Source: an uncultured Muribaculaceae bacterium (GTDB taxonomy: Bacteria > Bacteroidota > Bacteroidia > Bacteroidales > Muribaculaceae). From it: a DNA stretch of 64,000 nucleotides. The stretch covers positions 187,188 to 251,187 of the forward strand of contig CAJUPY010000001.1 in NCBI GenBank assembly GCA_910588035.1. The letters run 5' to 3'. Within the stretch, counting starts at the first letter, position 1, and each line of letters opens with the position of its first letter. This document shows positions 16,954 through 25,691 of the stretch, piece after piece. The notes under the pieces were generated by a model. The model saw nothing but the letters and a program-made list of their open reading frames with translations, had not been told where the DNA came from and ran no database searches. A program made the translations under genes and the position numbers.

Positions 16954-18198
16954 ATGAAGATTACCATTTTTGACATAGATAACTGGAAAGAGATCGGGGC
17001 GACCCTTGCGCGAAATAAAACAAGAACGTTTCTTACAGCTTTCGGCATCTTCTGGGGCACGGCAATGCTTGCAATGCTGATCGGAGGTGCTCAGGGACTT
17101 GAAGATATGATGCGCAGAAACTTCGACGGTTTCGCCACAAACAGCTCCATTATGTTCCCTGGCCGCACAACAATCGCATACAAAGGCTTCAACAAGGGCA
17201 CGGCAATCTCGCTGACCACATCTGACTTCGAGAATATAAAGGCCAACTGTCCGGAGATTTCGGCGATCACCGCCATAAACAACCGCAGTGGAGTCGCTTC
17301 TTATAAAAAGCTACACACTACGGCAACTGTCACAGGTGTTGACGAAGAATATCCGGCTGTATTCCAACCCGTCATGTATGCCGGCCGGTTTATAAACGCC
17401 AGCGACACCCGGCTTGAACGTAAAGTCTGTGTGCTCGGCAAGAGAGTTTCCGGAGATCTCTTCGGCACCGACTCTCCGTTGGGACAATATGTTTCCATCG
17501 GCGGAATATATTATCGTGTTGTAGGTGTGGCCGGCCAGACATCTGAAGTCAGCATAGGCGATAAGATCGATGAGTCATTGATCATACCCTCATCCACCAT
17601 GAGACGATCTTACAATTTAGGCACTGACATCGGAGGCATAATGTTTGTCGCACGCGAGGGCATAAGTCCGTCAAGTCTTCAACCGCGCATAGAACGTATT
17701 CTGAGAAACAACCATCCTATCCACCCCGATGACCACAATGCCATTTGGTTTTTCGACGTGTCAGAGAAATTTCAGATGGTTGACAATCTGTTCATGGGCA
17801 TAACGGTTCTGGCCCTCTTCGTCGGTGTCGGAACTTTGCTTGCGGGAATAATCGGTGTAGGAAACATAATGTGGGTAATTGTCAAGGAACGCACCCAGGA
17901 GATAGGCATCAGGCGTGCAATCGGAGCAAAACCGCGCGACATCATTGTGCAGATTCTGTCTGAAGGAGTCGTAATGACGATCGTTGCAGGCATTGCAGGC
18001 ATCTGTTTTGCCACGCTCGTGCTTGCAGTAGCTCAACATCTGACAGCAAACGAAATATCAGTTCCGCGATTCCAGCTTGCTTTTTCAGAAGCAATGACCA
18101 TAATGGCTACTTTCGTAATTCTCGGCACTGCCGCCGGATTGATTCCGTCAATAAAAGCAATGAGAATAAAGCCAATAGAGGCAATGAACGACAAATAA
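16954..18198 (+). CDS. MacB-type ABC transporter permease 2
   Basis: This 414-residue protein is built like the preceding permease: N-terminal helix with the FxTALGIxWG-like segment (FLTAFGIFWGTAML), periplasmic MacB_PCD domain, and three C-terminal helices bearing ERTQEIGIRRAIGAKPRDII, ending in MRIKPIEAMNDK. It is clearly diverged from permease 1, so this is not a recent duplication. Together they probably form the asymmetric membrane core of a tripartite exporter. Its stop is 16 bp before the adaptor gene. Confidence 0.92.
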   Translation: MKITIFDIDNWKEIGATLARNKTRTFLTAFGIFWGTAMLAMLIGGAQGLEDMMRRNFDGFATNSSIMFPGRTTIAYKGFNKGTAISLTTSDFENIKANCPEISAITAINNRSGVASYKKLHTTATVTGVDEEYPAVFQPVMYAGRFINASDTRLERKVCVLGKRVSGDLFGTDSPLGQYVSIGGIYYRVVGVAGQTSEVSIGDKIDESLIIPSSTMRRSYNLGTDIGGIMFVAREGISPSSLQPRIERILRNNHPIHPDDHNAIWFFDVSEKFQMVDNLFMGITVLALFVGVGTLLAGIIGVGNIMWVIVKERTQEIGIRRAIGAKPRDIIVQILSEGVVMTIVAGIAGICFATLVLAVAQHLTANEISVPRFQLAFSEAMTIMATFVILGTAAGLIPSIKAMRIKPIEAMNDK

Positions 18199-18214
18199 TA
18201 AACCAGCTATAACA

Positions 18215-19312
18215 ATGAGAAAATTTTTCAAAATTCTGCTTTGGGTATTCGTTGTCGCCGCATTCATCGGCACATTTGTTTACCTTTACCTGAATTCACA
18301 GAACAAAGATCAGGTATATGAACTTGTATCTCCGACATTCGGTTCGATCGAGCGTACAACCGTGTTGAACGGCAAGATTGAGCCTCGCGACGAAATCGAG
18401 ATCAAGCCCCAGGTCTCAGGCATTATTTCAGAAATCAACGTAGAGCCGGGAGACCATGTAAACGAGGGCGACATAATCGCAAAGATCAAGATTATACCCG
18501 ATGAATCGCAACTTTCATCGGCACGCAACCGTGTCAGGCAAGCCAATCTCGATCTGGAAGAAAAACGAATGGAGTTTGAACGCACAAAAACACTCTACGA
18601 CAAAAAATTTGAAAGTCGTGAGAAATTTGAGCAAGACCGCAATGCCTATCAGAAAGCGGTTGAAGAGCTGAAAGCCGCAGAAGATGCATTGGCCATCATA
18701 CGCGACGGCGTGTCGCAGGAAAATGCACAGCAGAGCAACACTCTGGTAAGGGCAACTATCACCGGACTGGTTCTTGAAGTACCTGTCAAAGTAGGTAGCT
18801 CAGTCATTCAGGCAAACACGATGAACGACGGAACAACCGTGGCCAAAGTAGCCGACATGAACAACTTGATTTTCAAGGGTAAAATCGATGAAACAGAAGT
18901 AGACCTTCTTAGCGAGGGAATGCCGATGCACATCTCTATCGGCGCGATATCTGATTCTAACCTCGATGCTGTCATAGAAAAAATAGCCCCAATCGCCACC
19001 GAAGACAACGGCACAAACACATTTGAGATCAAGGCTGCGATCAACGTGGAAGAGGAATTGAACCTTCGCGCCGGTTACAGCGCGAACGCTTCTGTTGTGC
19101 TCGCAAAAGCCGACGGGACGCTGATGATTCCGGAACGTGTGATAGAATTTGCCGGAGACAGTGCCTTTGTGTATACTCTGACCGACTCTGTGAAGACACA
19201 GAAATTTCAACGCATTCCGGTCAAGACCGGACTCAGCGACGGAATAAACATTCAGATCATTGATACAGATCTGACTCAGTCAACGAAACTGCGTGGCGCA
19301 GAAATCAAATAA
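18215..19312 (+). CDS. periplasmic adaptor (membrane fusion) protein, MacA-like
   Basis: This 365-residue protein has an N-terminal membrane anchor (about 5-26), then beta-barrel and lipoyl halves flanking a coiled-coil hairpin (about 100-165; LEEKRMEFERTKTLYDKKFES and the KAVEELKAAEDAL return helix). The biotinyl-lipoyl motif IKPQVSGIISEINVEPGDHV is clear. It should bridge the two permeases to the TolC-like channel in the periplasm. Its position between permease 2 and the TolC gene supports this. The exported substrate (macrolide, peptide, lipoprotein or siderophore) cannot be told. Confidence 0.92.
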   Translation: MRKFFKILLWVFVVAAFIGTFVYLYLNSQNKDQVYELVSPTFGSIERTTVLNGKIEPRDEIEIKPQVSGIISEINVEPGDHVNEGDIIAKIKIIPDESQLSSARNRVRQANLDLEEKRMEFERTKTLYDKKFESREKFEQDRNAYQKAVEELKAAEDALAIIRDGVSQENAQQSNTLVRATITGLVLEVPVKVGSSVIQANTMNDGTTVAKVADMNNLIFKGKIDETEVDLLSEGMPMHISIGAISDSNLDAVIEKIAPIATEDNGTNTFEIKAAINVEEELNLRAGYSANASVVLAKADGTLMIPERVIEFAGDSAFVYTLTDSVKTQKFQRIPVKTGLSDGINIQIIDTDLTQSTKLRGAEIK

Positions 19313-19322
19313 ACACGTGGCC

Positions 19323-20621
19323 ATGAAGAAAACTCTTTCAATCATTCTAATGACAGTGACAGCCATGTCTGCCGTTGCGTCTGAGAAATGGTCGCTCGAC
19401 AGTTGCATCAACTATGCCGTCGAAAACAATCTGACTGTGAAGAATCGCGAGATAGAACGCCTTTCGTCAGAACTTGACATTATCGAGGCTAAAGATCAGT
19501 TTCTGCCACAGTTATCGGCATCGGCATCACAATCATTCAATTTCGGACGCGGTCTCACCTCTGAAAACACATATGCCAACAGAAACACCTCCAACTTTCA
19601 GTGGGGAACAAGCGTTCAGCTGCCTCTGTTTCAAGGTCTGTCGGCAGTCAGACAGCTGAAACTGTCCAAGATAAACCTGCGTTCGATGATCCTTCAGGTC
19701 GAGGCGGCCAAAGACAACATAACGCTGAATGTGATCTCCCAGTATCTGCAGGTGCTGTACAGCAGCGAGCTACTCGCCACAGCACAAAACCAGCTCGAAT
19801 TGTCTCGTTATGAATTGACCCGTCAGGAAACTTTGCTTGAAGCCGGACGCATTCCCGAGATCGACGTGATTCAACAACGTGCCCAGGTAGCTCAAGACCA
19901 ACAGGCTGTAACGGAGAGCGAAAATAATCTTACGATAGCGAAACTTGATCTGATTCAACTGCTCCAGCTTCCCGAACTCGACGGGTTTGACATAGAGCCA
20001 CTTGCCGAGAGCGAACCTCTGATCAGACCTGCGGAAGATGTTTATCGTGATGCCATGGTGTCTAACCACAGTGTGCTTGCCGCAAGAAACAACATCGAGG
20101 CGGCACAGGCGTCGATAAGCGTTGCGAAAACCGGATATATTCCCCGTTTGTCATTTAACGCCGGTATCGGAAGCAGCTACTACAATCTGTCGGGTGTGGA
20201 AAACCCCTCGTTCTCAAGGCAGATGCGCGACAATCTGAACAAGTATTTCGGTTTTTCACTCAGTGTGCCGATCTTTGATGCCTTCTCGACCCGCAACCGG
20301 GTCAGAAAGGCAAAACTACAGGAAACAACCGCCAGACTCCAGTTGCAGGACACAGAGACCACTCTCTACAAAGAGATTCAGCAAGCATACTACAGGGCCA
20401 AAGGGGCCAGAGAAAAGTATCTGACCGGCATTTCGACCGAAGAAGCCTCAAGGCTCGCTTTTGAGGCGATGAAAGAAAAATATGAGATGGGACGTTCAAA
20501 TCCGACCGAATTCGAGCAATCGAAAAATGCCTATCTGAAAACCACGATCGACCGCATACAATCACACTATGAATACATATTGAGATGTCGCATTCTTGAC
20601 TTTTACGCACACGGAGATTAA
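19323..20621 (+). CDS. TolC-family outer membrane efflux protein
   Basis: This 432-residue protein starts with a signal peptide (MKKTLSIILMTVTAMSAVAS) and then SLDSCINYAVENN, the usual TolC-family opening. Two OEP repeats with long amphipathic helices follow (for example EIDVIQQRAQVAQDQQAV), as expected of the trimeric channel-tunnel. The longer frame from 19293 overlaps the adaptor gene; the ATG at 19323 gives the proper signal peptide. It is the last gene of the exporter operon, and a strong terminator follows. Confidence 0.93.
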   Translation: MKKTLSIILMTVTAMSAVASEKWSLDSCINYAVENNLTVKNREIERLSSELDIIEAKDQFLPQLSASASQSFNFGRGLTSENTYANRNTSNFQWGTSVQLPLFQGLSAVRQLKLSKINLRSMILQVEAAKDNITLNVISQYLQVLYSSELLATAQNQLELSRYELTRQETLLEAGRIPEIDVIQQRAQVAQDQQAVTESENNLTIAKLDLIQLLQLPELDGFDIEPLAESEPLIRPAEDVYRDAMVSNHSVLAARNNIEAAQASISVAKTGYIPRLSFNAGIGSSYYNLSGVENPSFSRQMRDNLNKYFGFSLSVPIFDAFSTRNRVRKAKLQETTARLQLQDTETTLYKEIQQAYYRAKGAREKYLTGISTEEASRLAFEAMKEKYEMGRSNPTEFEQSKNAYLKTTIDRIQSHYEYILRCRILDFYAHGD

Positions 20622-20647
20622 GAGCCGCTTTAGCATCGCGATACTTT

Positions 20648-20680
20648 CCCGCCTGTGTCAGGCGGGATTTTTTCGTTTTT
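20648..20680 (+). terminator. intrinsic terminator of the exporter operon
   Basis: CCCGCCTG (20648-20655) and CAGGCGGG (20659-20666) form a perfect 8-bp stem with a 3-nt loop, followed by ATTTTTTCGTTTTT. Confidence 0.9.
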
Positions 20681-20691
20681 AACGTATGGAA

Positions 20692-20724
20692 TTTGGCATT
20701 TTTGACTTCTTGTGCGTATCTTTG
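20692..20724 (+). promoter_or_regulatory. ftsK operon promoter
   Basis: TTTG (20692-20695) and TATCTTTG (20717-20724) are spaced by 21 bp. The start point should fall near 20730, leaving a leader of about 30 nt before the ATG at 20759 and ruling out the longer reading frame from 20693. Confidence 0.7.
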
Positions 20725-20758
20725 TAAGAAATATACACTTTTTCTTCAATCACACACA

Positions 20759-23422
20759 ATGAGCGCATTTGATCCTCAAGACTATGACCCTTCTGTAATC
20801 GAGACTGACTTCTACGACCAACCTAATCTGTCAAATCAGGTTGTGGAACCGGTTGAGAATTTAAACGATATAACCAAACGCAGACAGGCGGAACGAAATA
20901 AGACATCGAACAAGAAAGACACTGCTGAAAAGCAGACCGGAAGTTTCTGGACTGACGTCTTGAATTTTTTCACCGACCGTCGTACGCATGGTGTTCTCGG
21001 CATCGCATTGATTCTGTTCGCGGCATATGTGCTTGTCGCGTCTTTATCTTACGTTGTCTCCGGCAATGAAGATCTGAGTGTCATCACCAAGCAGAGCGGG
21101 TCTGCCGACAATGTCGAGAATATTGCCGGCCCTGTCGGGGCCGTGATGTCTCAGGTCTATCTCACGGAAGCACTCGGCCTCGGATCGTTGGTTATGATCT
21201 TCTATCTTACAACTATCGGACTTGCACTGCTTCGCGTGATTAAACGAATCAACTTCTGGTCGCTGACATTCAAGTGTCTGCTCATCGCAATTACGGTTTC
21301 AATGGTGGCAGGACTTGTCACATATAATTTTGAGACTGTATTTTCGTACGGAGGATTCCATGGCAACAAGATGAATGAGTTGCTGATAGCGAAAACAGGT
21401 TGGATCGGAGCAGTGTGCGTCAGTCTGTTTCTAATCTCGTGCATCGTTTTCATCTATCTGAACGAGCTGATCACGCTATACAAGGCATATCGTCGTAAAG
21501 TTGAGGAAATGCGCCGCCGTGAGCAGGAGGCCCGCCTTGAAAGAGAGGAACGTGAGCGTCGGGTGCAGGAATCAGTGACTGACGAGGTGCTTTCGGCGGC
21601 GGAAGAGACAGAACAGCCTGCAGAACATGGTGGAAACGAACTTGTCGACTTCTCAAACGACACCGGCGTTGACCAGACAGAAGATGACCCTTACATCAGA
21701 CGCGACACCACGGAACCACAGATTGTCGGGGCTGAAGAACATGCGGAAGAAGAACCGGAACAGCAAGAGACTGACAACATTCAAGATGATGTCGTCTCGG
21801 AAGAGGAAGGCATAGAGAATTTACGTGGCATGTCAGAGCGGTCTGAAACGGTGGAGGAACCGGAGACCGATGTCGTCGTCAATGTCACCGCCTCAATCGA
21901 ACAGGCCGATGACATAATGAGCCGTCCATATGACCCTACCGCCGAGTTATCTCATTTTCATTTTCCTTCCATTGACCTTTTGAAAGAATATGAGACAAAA
22001 GAGAATATCGCAGACTTACGCGACATCGAGGCCAACAAACAGCGTATTGCCAAGACTCTTAAAGATTATGGCATCTCGATTTCAAGAATTGAGGCTACAG
22101 TCGGTCCGACGATAACATTGTTCGAGATTATTCCGGTGGAGGGAACGCGCATTCAGCAGATCAAACGGCTGGGTGACGACCTCATGTTGAGCCTGGCAGC
22201 TCTTGGCATAAGAATCATCGCGCCTATACCGGGCAAACGGACTATCGGCATCGAAGTGCCCAACAGCGATCCACAGACCGTGTCAATAAGATCTATTCTC
22301 TCATCAAAAGCTTTCCAGGAGTGTGACGCCGAGTTGCCAATGGCCATGGGCACCACGATCTCAAACAAAGTCTATATCGCCGATCTGACACGCATGCCCC
22401 ACCTTCTTGTTGCAGGCGCTACAGGACAAGGTAAGTCAGTGGGTCTGAACACCATCATAGCTTCACTTCTTTACAAGAAACACCCTGCTACCCTTAAGTT
22501 TGTGTTGATCGACCCGAAAATGGTAGAGTTCAGCCTCTATAAAGTCATCGCCAATCACTATCTGGCAAAACTGCCCGATGAGGAAAATGCTATCATCACT
22601 GCTCCCGACCGCGCGGTGACGGTTCTTCAGTCACTGTGTGTCGAAATGGACAACCGCTATACTTTGCTCAGCGAAGCCGGATGCCGCTCGGTCAAAGAAT
22701 ATAATGCCAAATTCATGCAGCGAAGGTTGAATCCGGAGAAAGGCCACCGCTACATGCCTTATATCGTCATCATTGTCGATGAGTTCGCTGACCTTATCAT
22801 GACAGCAGGCAAAGAGATCGAGACACCGATCGCCCGTATTGCCCAGAAAGCCCGCGCGGTCGGCATGCACACTATAATCGCGACACAACGCCCGTCGACC
22901 AATGTGATCACCGGAGTCATCAAAGCCAACTTCCCGGCGAGAATGGCATTTAAGGTTGCTCAAGGCATTGACAGCAAGACCATTATTGACCGTCCAGGTG
23001 CCAATCAGCTCATCGGTAAAGGCGATATGCTGATTTCGGCTAACGGACAATTGGAACGTGTGCAATGTGCTTTCATCGACACTCCCGAGGTTGAGGCGAT
23101 CTGCAAGTGTATCGAAGAACAGCCCGGCTATGACCACCCCTATATTCTTCCTGAATATGTTCCCGAAAACAGCAATGTCGGCAATGCCGGAGCGGTGGCC
23201 GACAGAGATCCGCTGTTTGAAGAAGCCGCAAGAATCATAGTTCAGTCGGGAACAGCATCGACATCATCGCTTCAACGGCGTTACTCGATCGGATATAACC
23301 GCGCGGGCAAGATTATGGATCAGATGGAAGCTGCCGGTATCGTCGGCCCCTCAATGGGCGGAAAGCCACGTCAGGTGTTACTCGATCCGATGGCACTTGA
23401 ACATCTGCTTGAACAGTTATAA
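20759..23422 (+). CDS. ftsK: DNA translocase FtsK/SpoIIIE
   Basis: This 887-residue protein pumps DNA at the division septum and supports dimer resolution. A short N-terminal region precedes four membrane helices (about residues 70-240), then a long charged, Glu-rich linker (about 240-395). The motor follows, with the alpha-beta domain, Walker A GATGQGKSVG near 554 and Walker B YIVIIVDEFADL. The C-terminal winged-helix gamma domain (SSLQRRYSIGYNRAGKIMDQ to the end) should read KOPS-like polar sequences. The start at 20759 is fixed by the promoter. lolA overlaps the stop codon (TAATG), and trxB follows. Confidence 0.95.
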   Translation: MSAFDPQDYDPSVIETDFYDQPNLSNQVVEPVENLNDITKRRQAERNKTSNKKDTAEKQTGSFWTDVLNFFTDRRTHGVLGIALILFAAYVLVASLSYVVSGNEDLSVITKQSGSADNVENIAGPVGAVMSQVYLTEALGLGSLVMIFYLTTIGLALLRVIKRINFWSLTFKCLLIAITVSMVAGLVTYNFETVFSYGGFHGNKMNELLIAKTGWIGAVCVSLFLISCIVFIYLNELITLYKAYRRKVEEMRRREQEARLEREERERRVQESVTDEVLSAAEETEQPAEHGGNELVDFSNDTGVDQTEDDPYIRRDTTEPQIVGAEEHAEEEPEQQETDNIQDDVVSEEEGIENLRGMSERSETVEEPETDVVVNVTASIEQADDIMSRPYDPTAELSHFHFPSIDLLKEYETKENIADLRDIEANKQRIAKTLKDYGISISRIEATVGPTITLFEIIPVEGTRIQQIKRLGDDLMLSLAALGIRIIAPIPGKRTIGIEVPNSDPQTVSIRSILSSKAFQECDAELPMAMGTTISNKVYIADLTRMPHLLVAGATGQGKSVGLNTIIASLLYKKHPATLKFVLIDPKMVEFSLYKVIANHYLAKLPDEENAIITAPDRAVTVLQSLCVEMDNRYTLLSEAGCRSVKEYNAKFMQRRLNPEKGHRYMPYIVIIVDEFADLIMTAGKEIETPIARIAQKARAVGMHTIIATQRPSTNVITGVIKANFPARMAFKVAQGIDSKTIIDRPGANQLIGKGDMLISANGQLERVQCAFIDTPEVEAICKCIEEQPGYDHPYILPEYVPENSNVGNAGAVADRDPLFEEAARIIVQSGTASTSSLQRRYSIGYNRAGKIMDQMEAAGIVGPSMGGKPRQVLLDPMALEHLLEQL

Positions 23423-24057
23423 TGAAACGGTGTTTTATTGTTATGAAGATATTGAATCAGATAACAGCACTCCTGTTTCTTGTCATCGCTTTTTCGATGT
23501 CGGGAAAAGAGACGGCCAATGAGGTTGTCGACCTCGCTGTCTCGAAAATAAGATCAGCACCCTCGGTCTCAGCCAAGTTCACAATCTCATCGTCAAGCAA
23601 TTCGACAACCGGAGAGATAACTGTGTCGGGGAAACGTTTCTACCTCACGTCTCCGGTCGGTTCGACATGGTATGACGGACAAACCCTGTGGAGCTATTCG
23701 GCTGATACAAAAGAAGTGAACATCTCAGAGCCCACTACCGAGGAGGTGGCTGAGATAAATCCTTTCGCATTTATCACCACACTTCAGCAAAACTATTCAA
23801 AACGTCTGTTGAAATCGGCCGCAGGAACCAAGTGTGTTGAATTTGTCCTTAACAAAGGAAAGATGCTCAACATCACAAAAGCCGTCGTGACGTTTTCAAG
23901 TTCAACCATGTTCCCGTCAAAGATCAACCTTATTCTTGACGGTAAGCCGCTTACCGTAACAGTCAATTCAATAAAAAGTGGCAAGACATTGCCTGATTCG
24001 TCATTCAGATTCAACAGAAATCTGTTTCCCGGAGTCGAACTAATAGACCTTAGATAA
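23422..24057 (+). CDS. lolA: LolA-like periplasmic lipoprotein carrier
   Basis: This 211-residue exported protein belongs to the LolA superfamily, which ferries lipoproteins from the inner to the outer membrane. It has a signal sequence (MKILNQITALLFLVIAFS from the second ATG) and beta-rich sequence such as GEITVSGKRFYL, WYDGQTLWSYS and NPFAFI, typical of the unclosed LolA barrel. Two starts are possible: ATG at 23422, which overlaps the ftsK stop and suggests coupling, or ATG at 23443, which gives a more standard signal peptide (204 residues). The ftsK-lolA-trxB order recurs in Bacteroidales as far as I recall. Confidence 0.85.
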   Translation: MKRCFIVMKILNQITALLFLVIAFSMSGKETANEVVDLAVSKIRSAPSVSAKFTISSSSNSTTGEITVSGKRFYLTSPVGSTWYDGQTLWSYSADTKEVNISEPTTEEVAEINPFAFITTLQQNYSKRLLKSAAGTKCVEFVLNKGKMLNITKAVVTFSSSTMFPSKINLILDGKPLTVTVNSIKSGKTLPDSSFRFNRNLFPGVELIDLR

Positions 24058-24096
24058 TAACCAGATGAACATCATCTAAAGCAATCAATAACATTC

Positions 24097-25038
24097 ATGG
24101 CAGAACATAAGACAAAATGCCTGATCATCGGATCAGGTCCGGCCGGATATACGGCTGCAATCTACACCTCACGGGCGAATCTCTCACCTATTCTGTATGA
24201 GGGAATGCAACCCGGAGGGCAATTGACCACCACAACCGAAGTTGAAAATTTTCCCGGATATCCCGACGGAGTCACCGGACCGCAACTTATGGAAGACTTG
24301 AAAAAACAGGCCGAACGCTTTGGAGCGGACTTGCGCTATGGAGCTGTCACCGCTGTTGATTTCAGCAAAAGACCTTTCAGCGCCACGATTGACAACGGCG
24401 ACACCGTGACAGCCGACAGTGTCATCATCGCGACCGGAGCCTCAGCACGTTATCTCGGGCTTCCCGACGAGGAGAAGTACAACGGCATCGGTGTTTCGGC
24501 ATGCGCCACATGTGACGGATTTTTCTATCGCGGCAAGACGGTGGCAGTTGTCGGTGGAGGCGACACCGCGTGTGAAGAGGCTTTGTATCTCAGCACTTTG
24601 GCTAAAAAGGTCTTTCTGATCGTACGAAAGGCTGCGCTCAGGGCTTCAAAGGTAATGCAGCAGCGTGTTTTGCAAAAAGAAAATATAACCGTTCTGTTCA
24701 ACTGCAACACAGTCGGTCTTTTCGGAGATGAATTTCTCGAAGGAGCAAAACTGGTTGAAAATAAAGGAACTGAAATGGAGCAGGTTTTCGACATCGCGAT
24801 TGACGGTTTCTTTCTTGCTATCGGCCACACCCCTAACACCGAGGTTTTCAAACCCTACATCAAACTTGATGACGCTGGTTTCATCGTGACTGAGAACGGA
24901 ACGACGCAAACAAGTGTCGAAGGTATATTCGCGGCCGGCGATGTCGCTGATCCACGTTATCGCCAGGCTATCTCGGCTGCCGGATCAGGTTGCCGCGCTG
25001 CGATCGATGCCGAGCGGTTCCTGCTTGAGAACAGTTGA
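24097..25038 (+). CDS. trxB: thioredoxin-disulfide reductase
   Basis: This 313-residue flavoenzyme reduces thioredoxin with NADPH. The FAD site GSGPAGYTAAIYTSRA is at the N-terminus, the redox-active pair is in SACATCDGFF, the NADPH site is GGGDTACEEALYL, and the second FAD motif is GIFAAGDVAD. Length and order are those of the low-molecular-weight bacterial enzyme. It is the last gene before a 650-bp non-coding region. The product supplies reduced thioredoxin for enzymes such as the Bcp peroxiredoxin encoded at 4528. Confidence 0.97.
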   Translation: MAEHKTKCLIIGSGPAGYTAAIYTSRANLSPILYEGMQPGGQLTTTTEVENFPGYPDGVTGPQLMEDLKKQAERFGADLRYGAVTAVDFSKRPFSATIDNGDTVTADSVIIATGASARYLGLPDEEKYNGIGVSACATCDGFFYRGKTVAVVGGGDTACEEALYLSTLAKKVFLIVRKAALRASKVMQQRVLQKENITVLFNCNTVGLFGDEFLEGAKLVENKGTEMEQVFDIAIDGFFLAIGHTPNTEVFKPYIKLDDAGFIVTENGTTQTSVEGIFAAGDVADPRYRQAISAAGSGCRAAIDAERFLLENS

Positions 25039-25094
25039 TCAAACCAGGCCCTGCTCCACGAGATGCGTTAACCACTGAGGCGTAATCTCGCACC

Positions 25095-25682
25095 CACTTT
25101 CCGCTTTCAAAAGGGGCATTCCCTGAGAAGCGGAAAGCAAAGTGTGTTAACAAATTGATTCACAGCACATTCCCTGCTTTTTATGCCACTTTTCAAGGAA
25201 AGTGAATAAAAGAGAGGGAGCAACGAAGCCAGCAAATTGCCGCGTTACCAAGCCTCCACTCCTTTCAGAGGGGCATGGTAACGTGGTAATCTTTTGAAGC
25301 GCGGTCTCAAACAAGGCGCGTCCGAATGTAGCTGCACCTGCCATATATGACTGATTTAATATCTATTATTACTGTATATCATATATGGATATCAAAACAG
25401 CGATACAGTGCTGACAAATGTCATATCGGCTGCAAAACCTGATAGAAACAACCCGACACAAAAAAACAGCCGCTGCAAGTGACGCGTCCGCTTCCGTGTC
25501 GCCGCGTGGCCGCTGGTCACCACTGCCGGAAGAGCGGTAACTTGGTGTCGTGATGAGGTCTCGCTTTATTCGCTTTCCTTGAAAAGTGGCATAAAAAAGC
25601 AAATAGCACACTGTATATCAATCAATTGACGCCACTTTACTTTCCGTTTTCCGGGGAACGCCCCTTTTTGAAAGCGGAAAGA
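25095..25682. repeat. 588-bp non-coding foldback element with ~120-bp imperfect inverted repeats
   Basis: The space between trxB and recG has no plausible gene but is strongly palindromic. The left arm (25095-25216) and right arm (25561-25682) are inverted copies of each other; shared blocks include CTTTCCGCTTTC-AAAAGGGGC and GCCACTTTTCAAGGAAAG. Each arm also holds its own hairpin: 25098-25107 pairs with 25129-25138 on the left (CTTTCCGCTT/AAGCGGAAAG), and a similar stem ends the right arm. Inside are GTTACCA/TGGTAAC (25244-25250 with 25276-25282) and CCATATATGA/TCATATATGG (25341-25350 with 25379-25388). The right arm ends 10 bp after the recG stop. It could be a MITE-like or REP/BIME-like element; I saw no target duplication. 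The flank 25039-25094 holds nothing recognisable. Confidence 0.75.
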
Positions 25683-25691
25683 GCCCGAAAG

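Noticed and set aside
25039..25691. Small open frames in the trxB-recG gap
   Set aside because: The frames of 60-80 codons follow the inverted repeats rather than codon patterns, and products differ on each arm. A repeat element explains the region better than genes.
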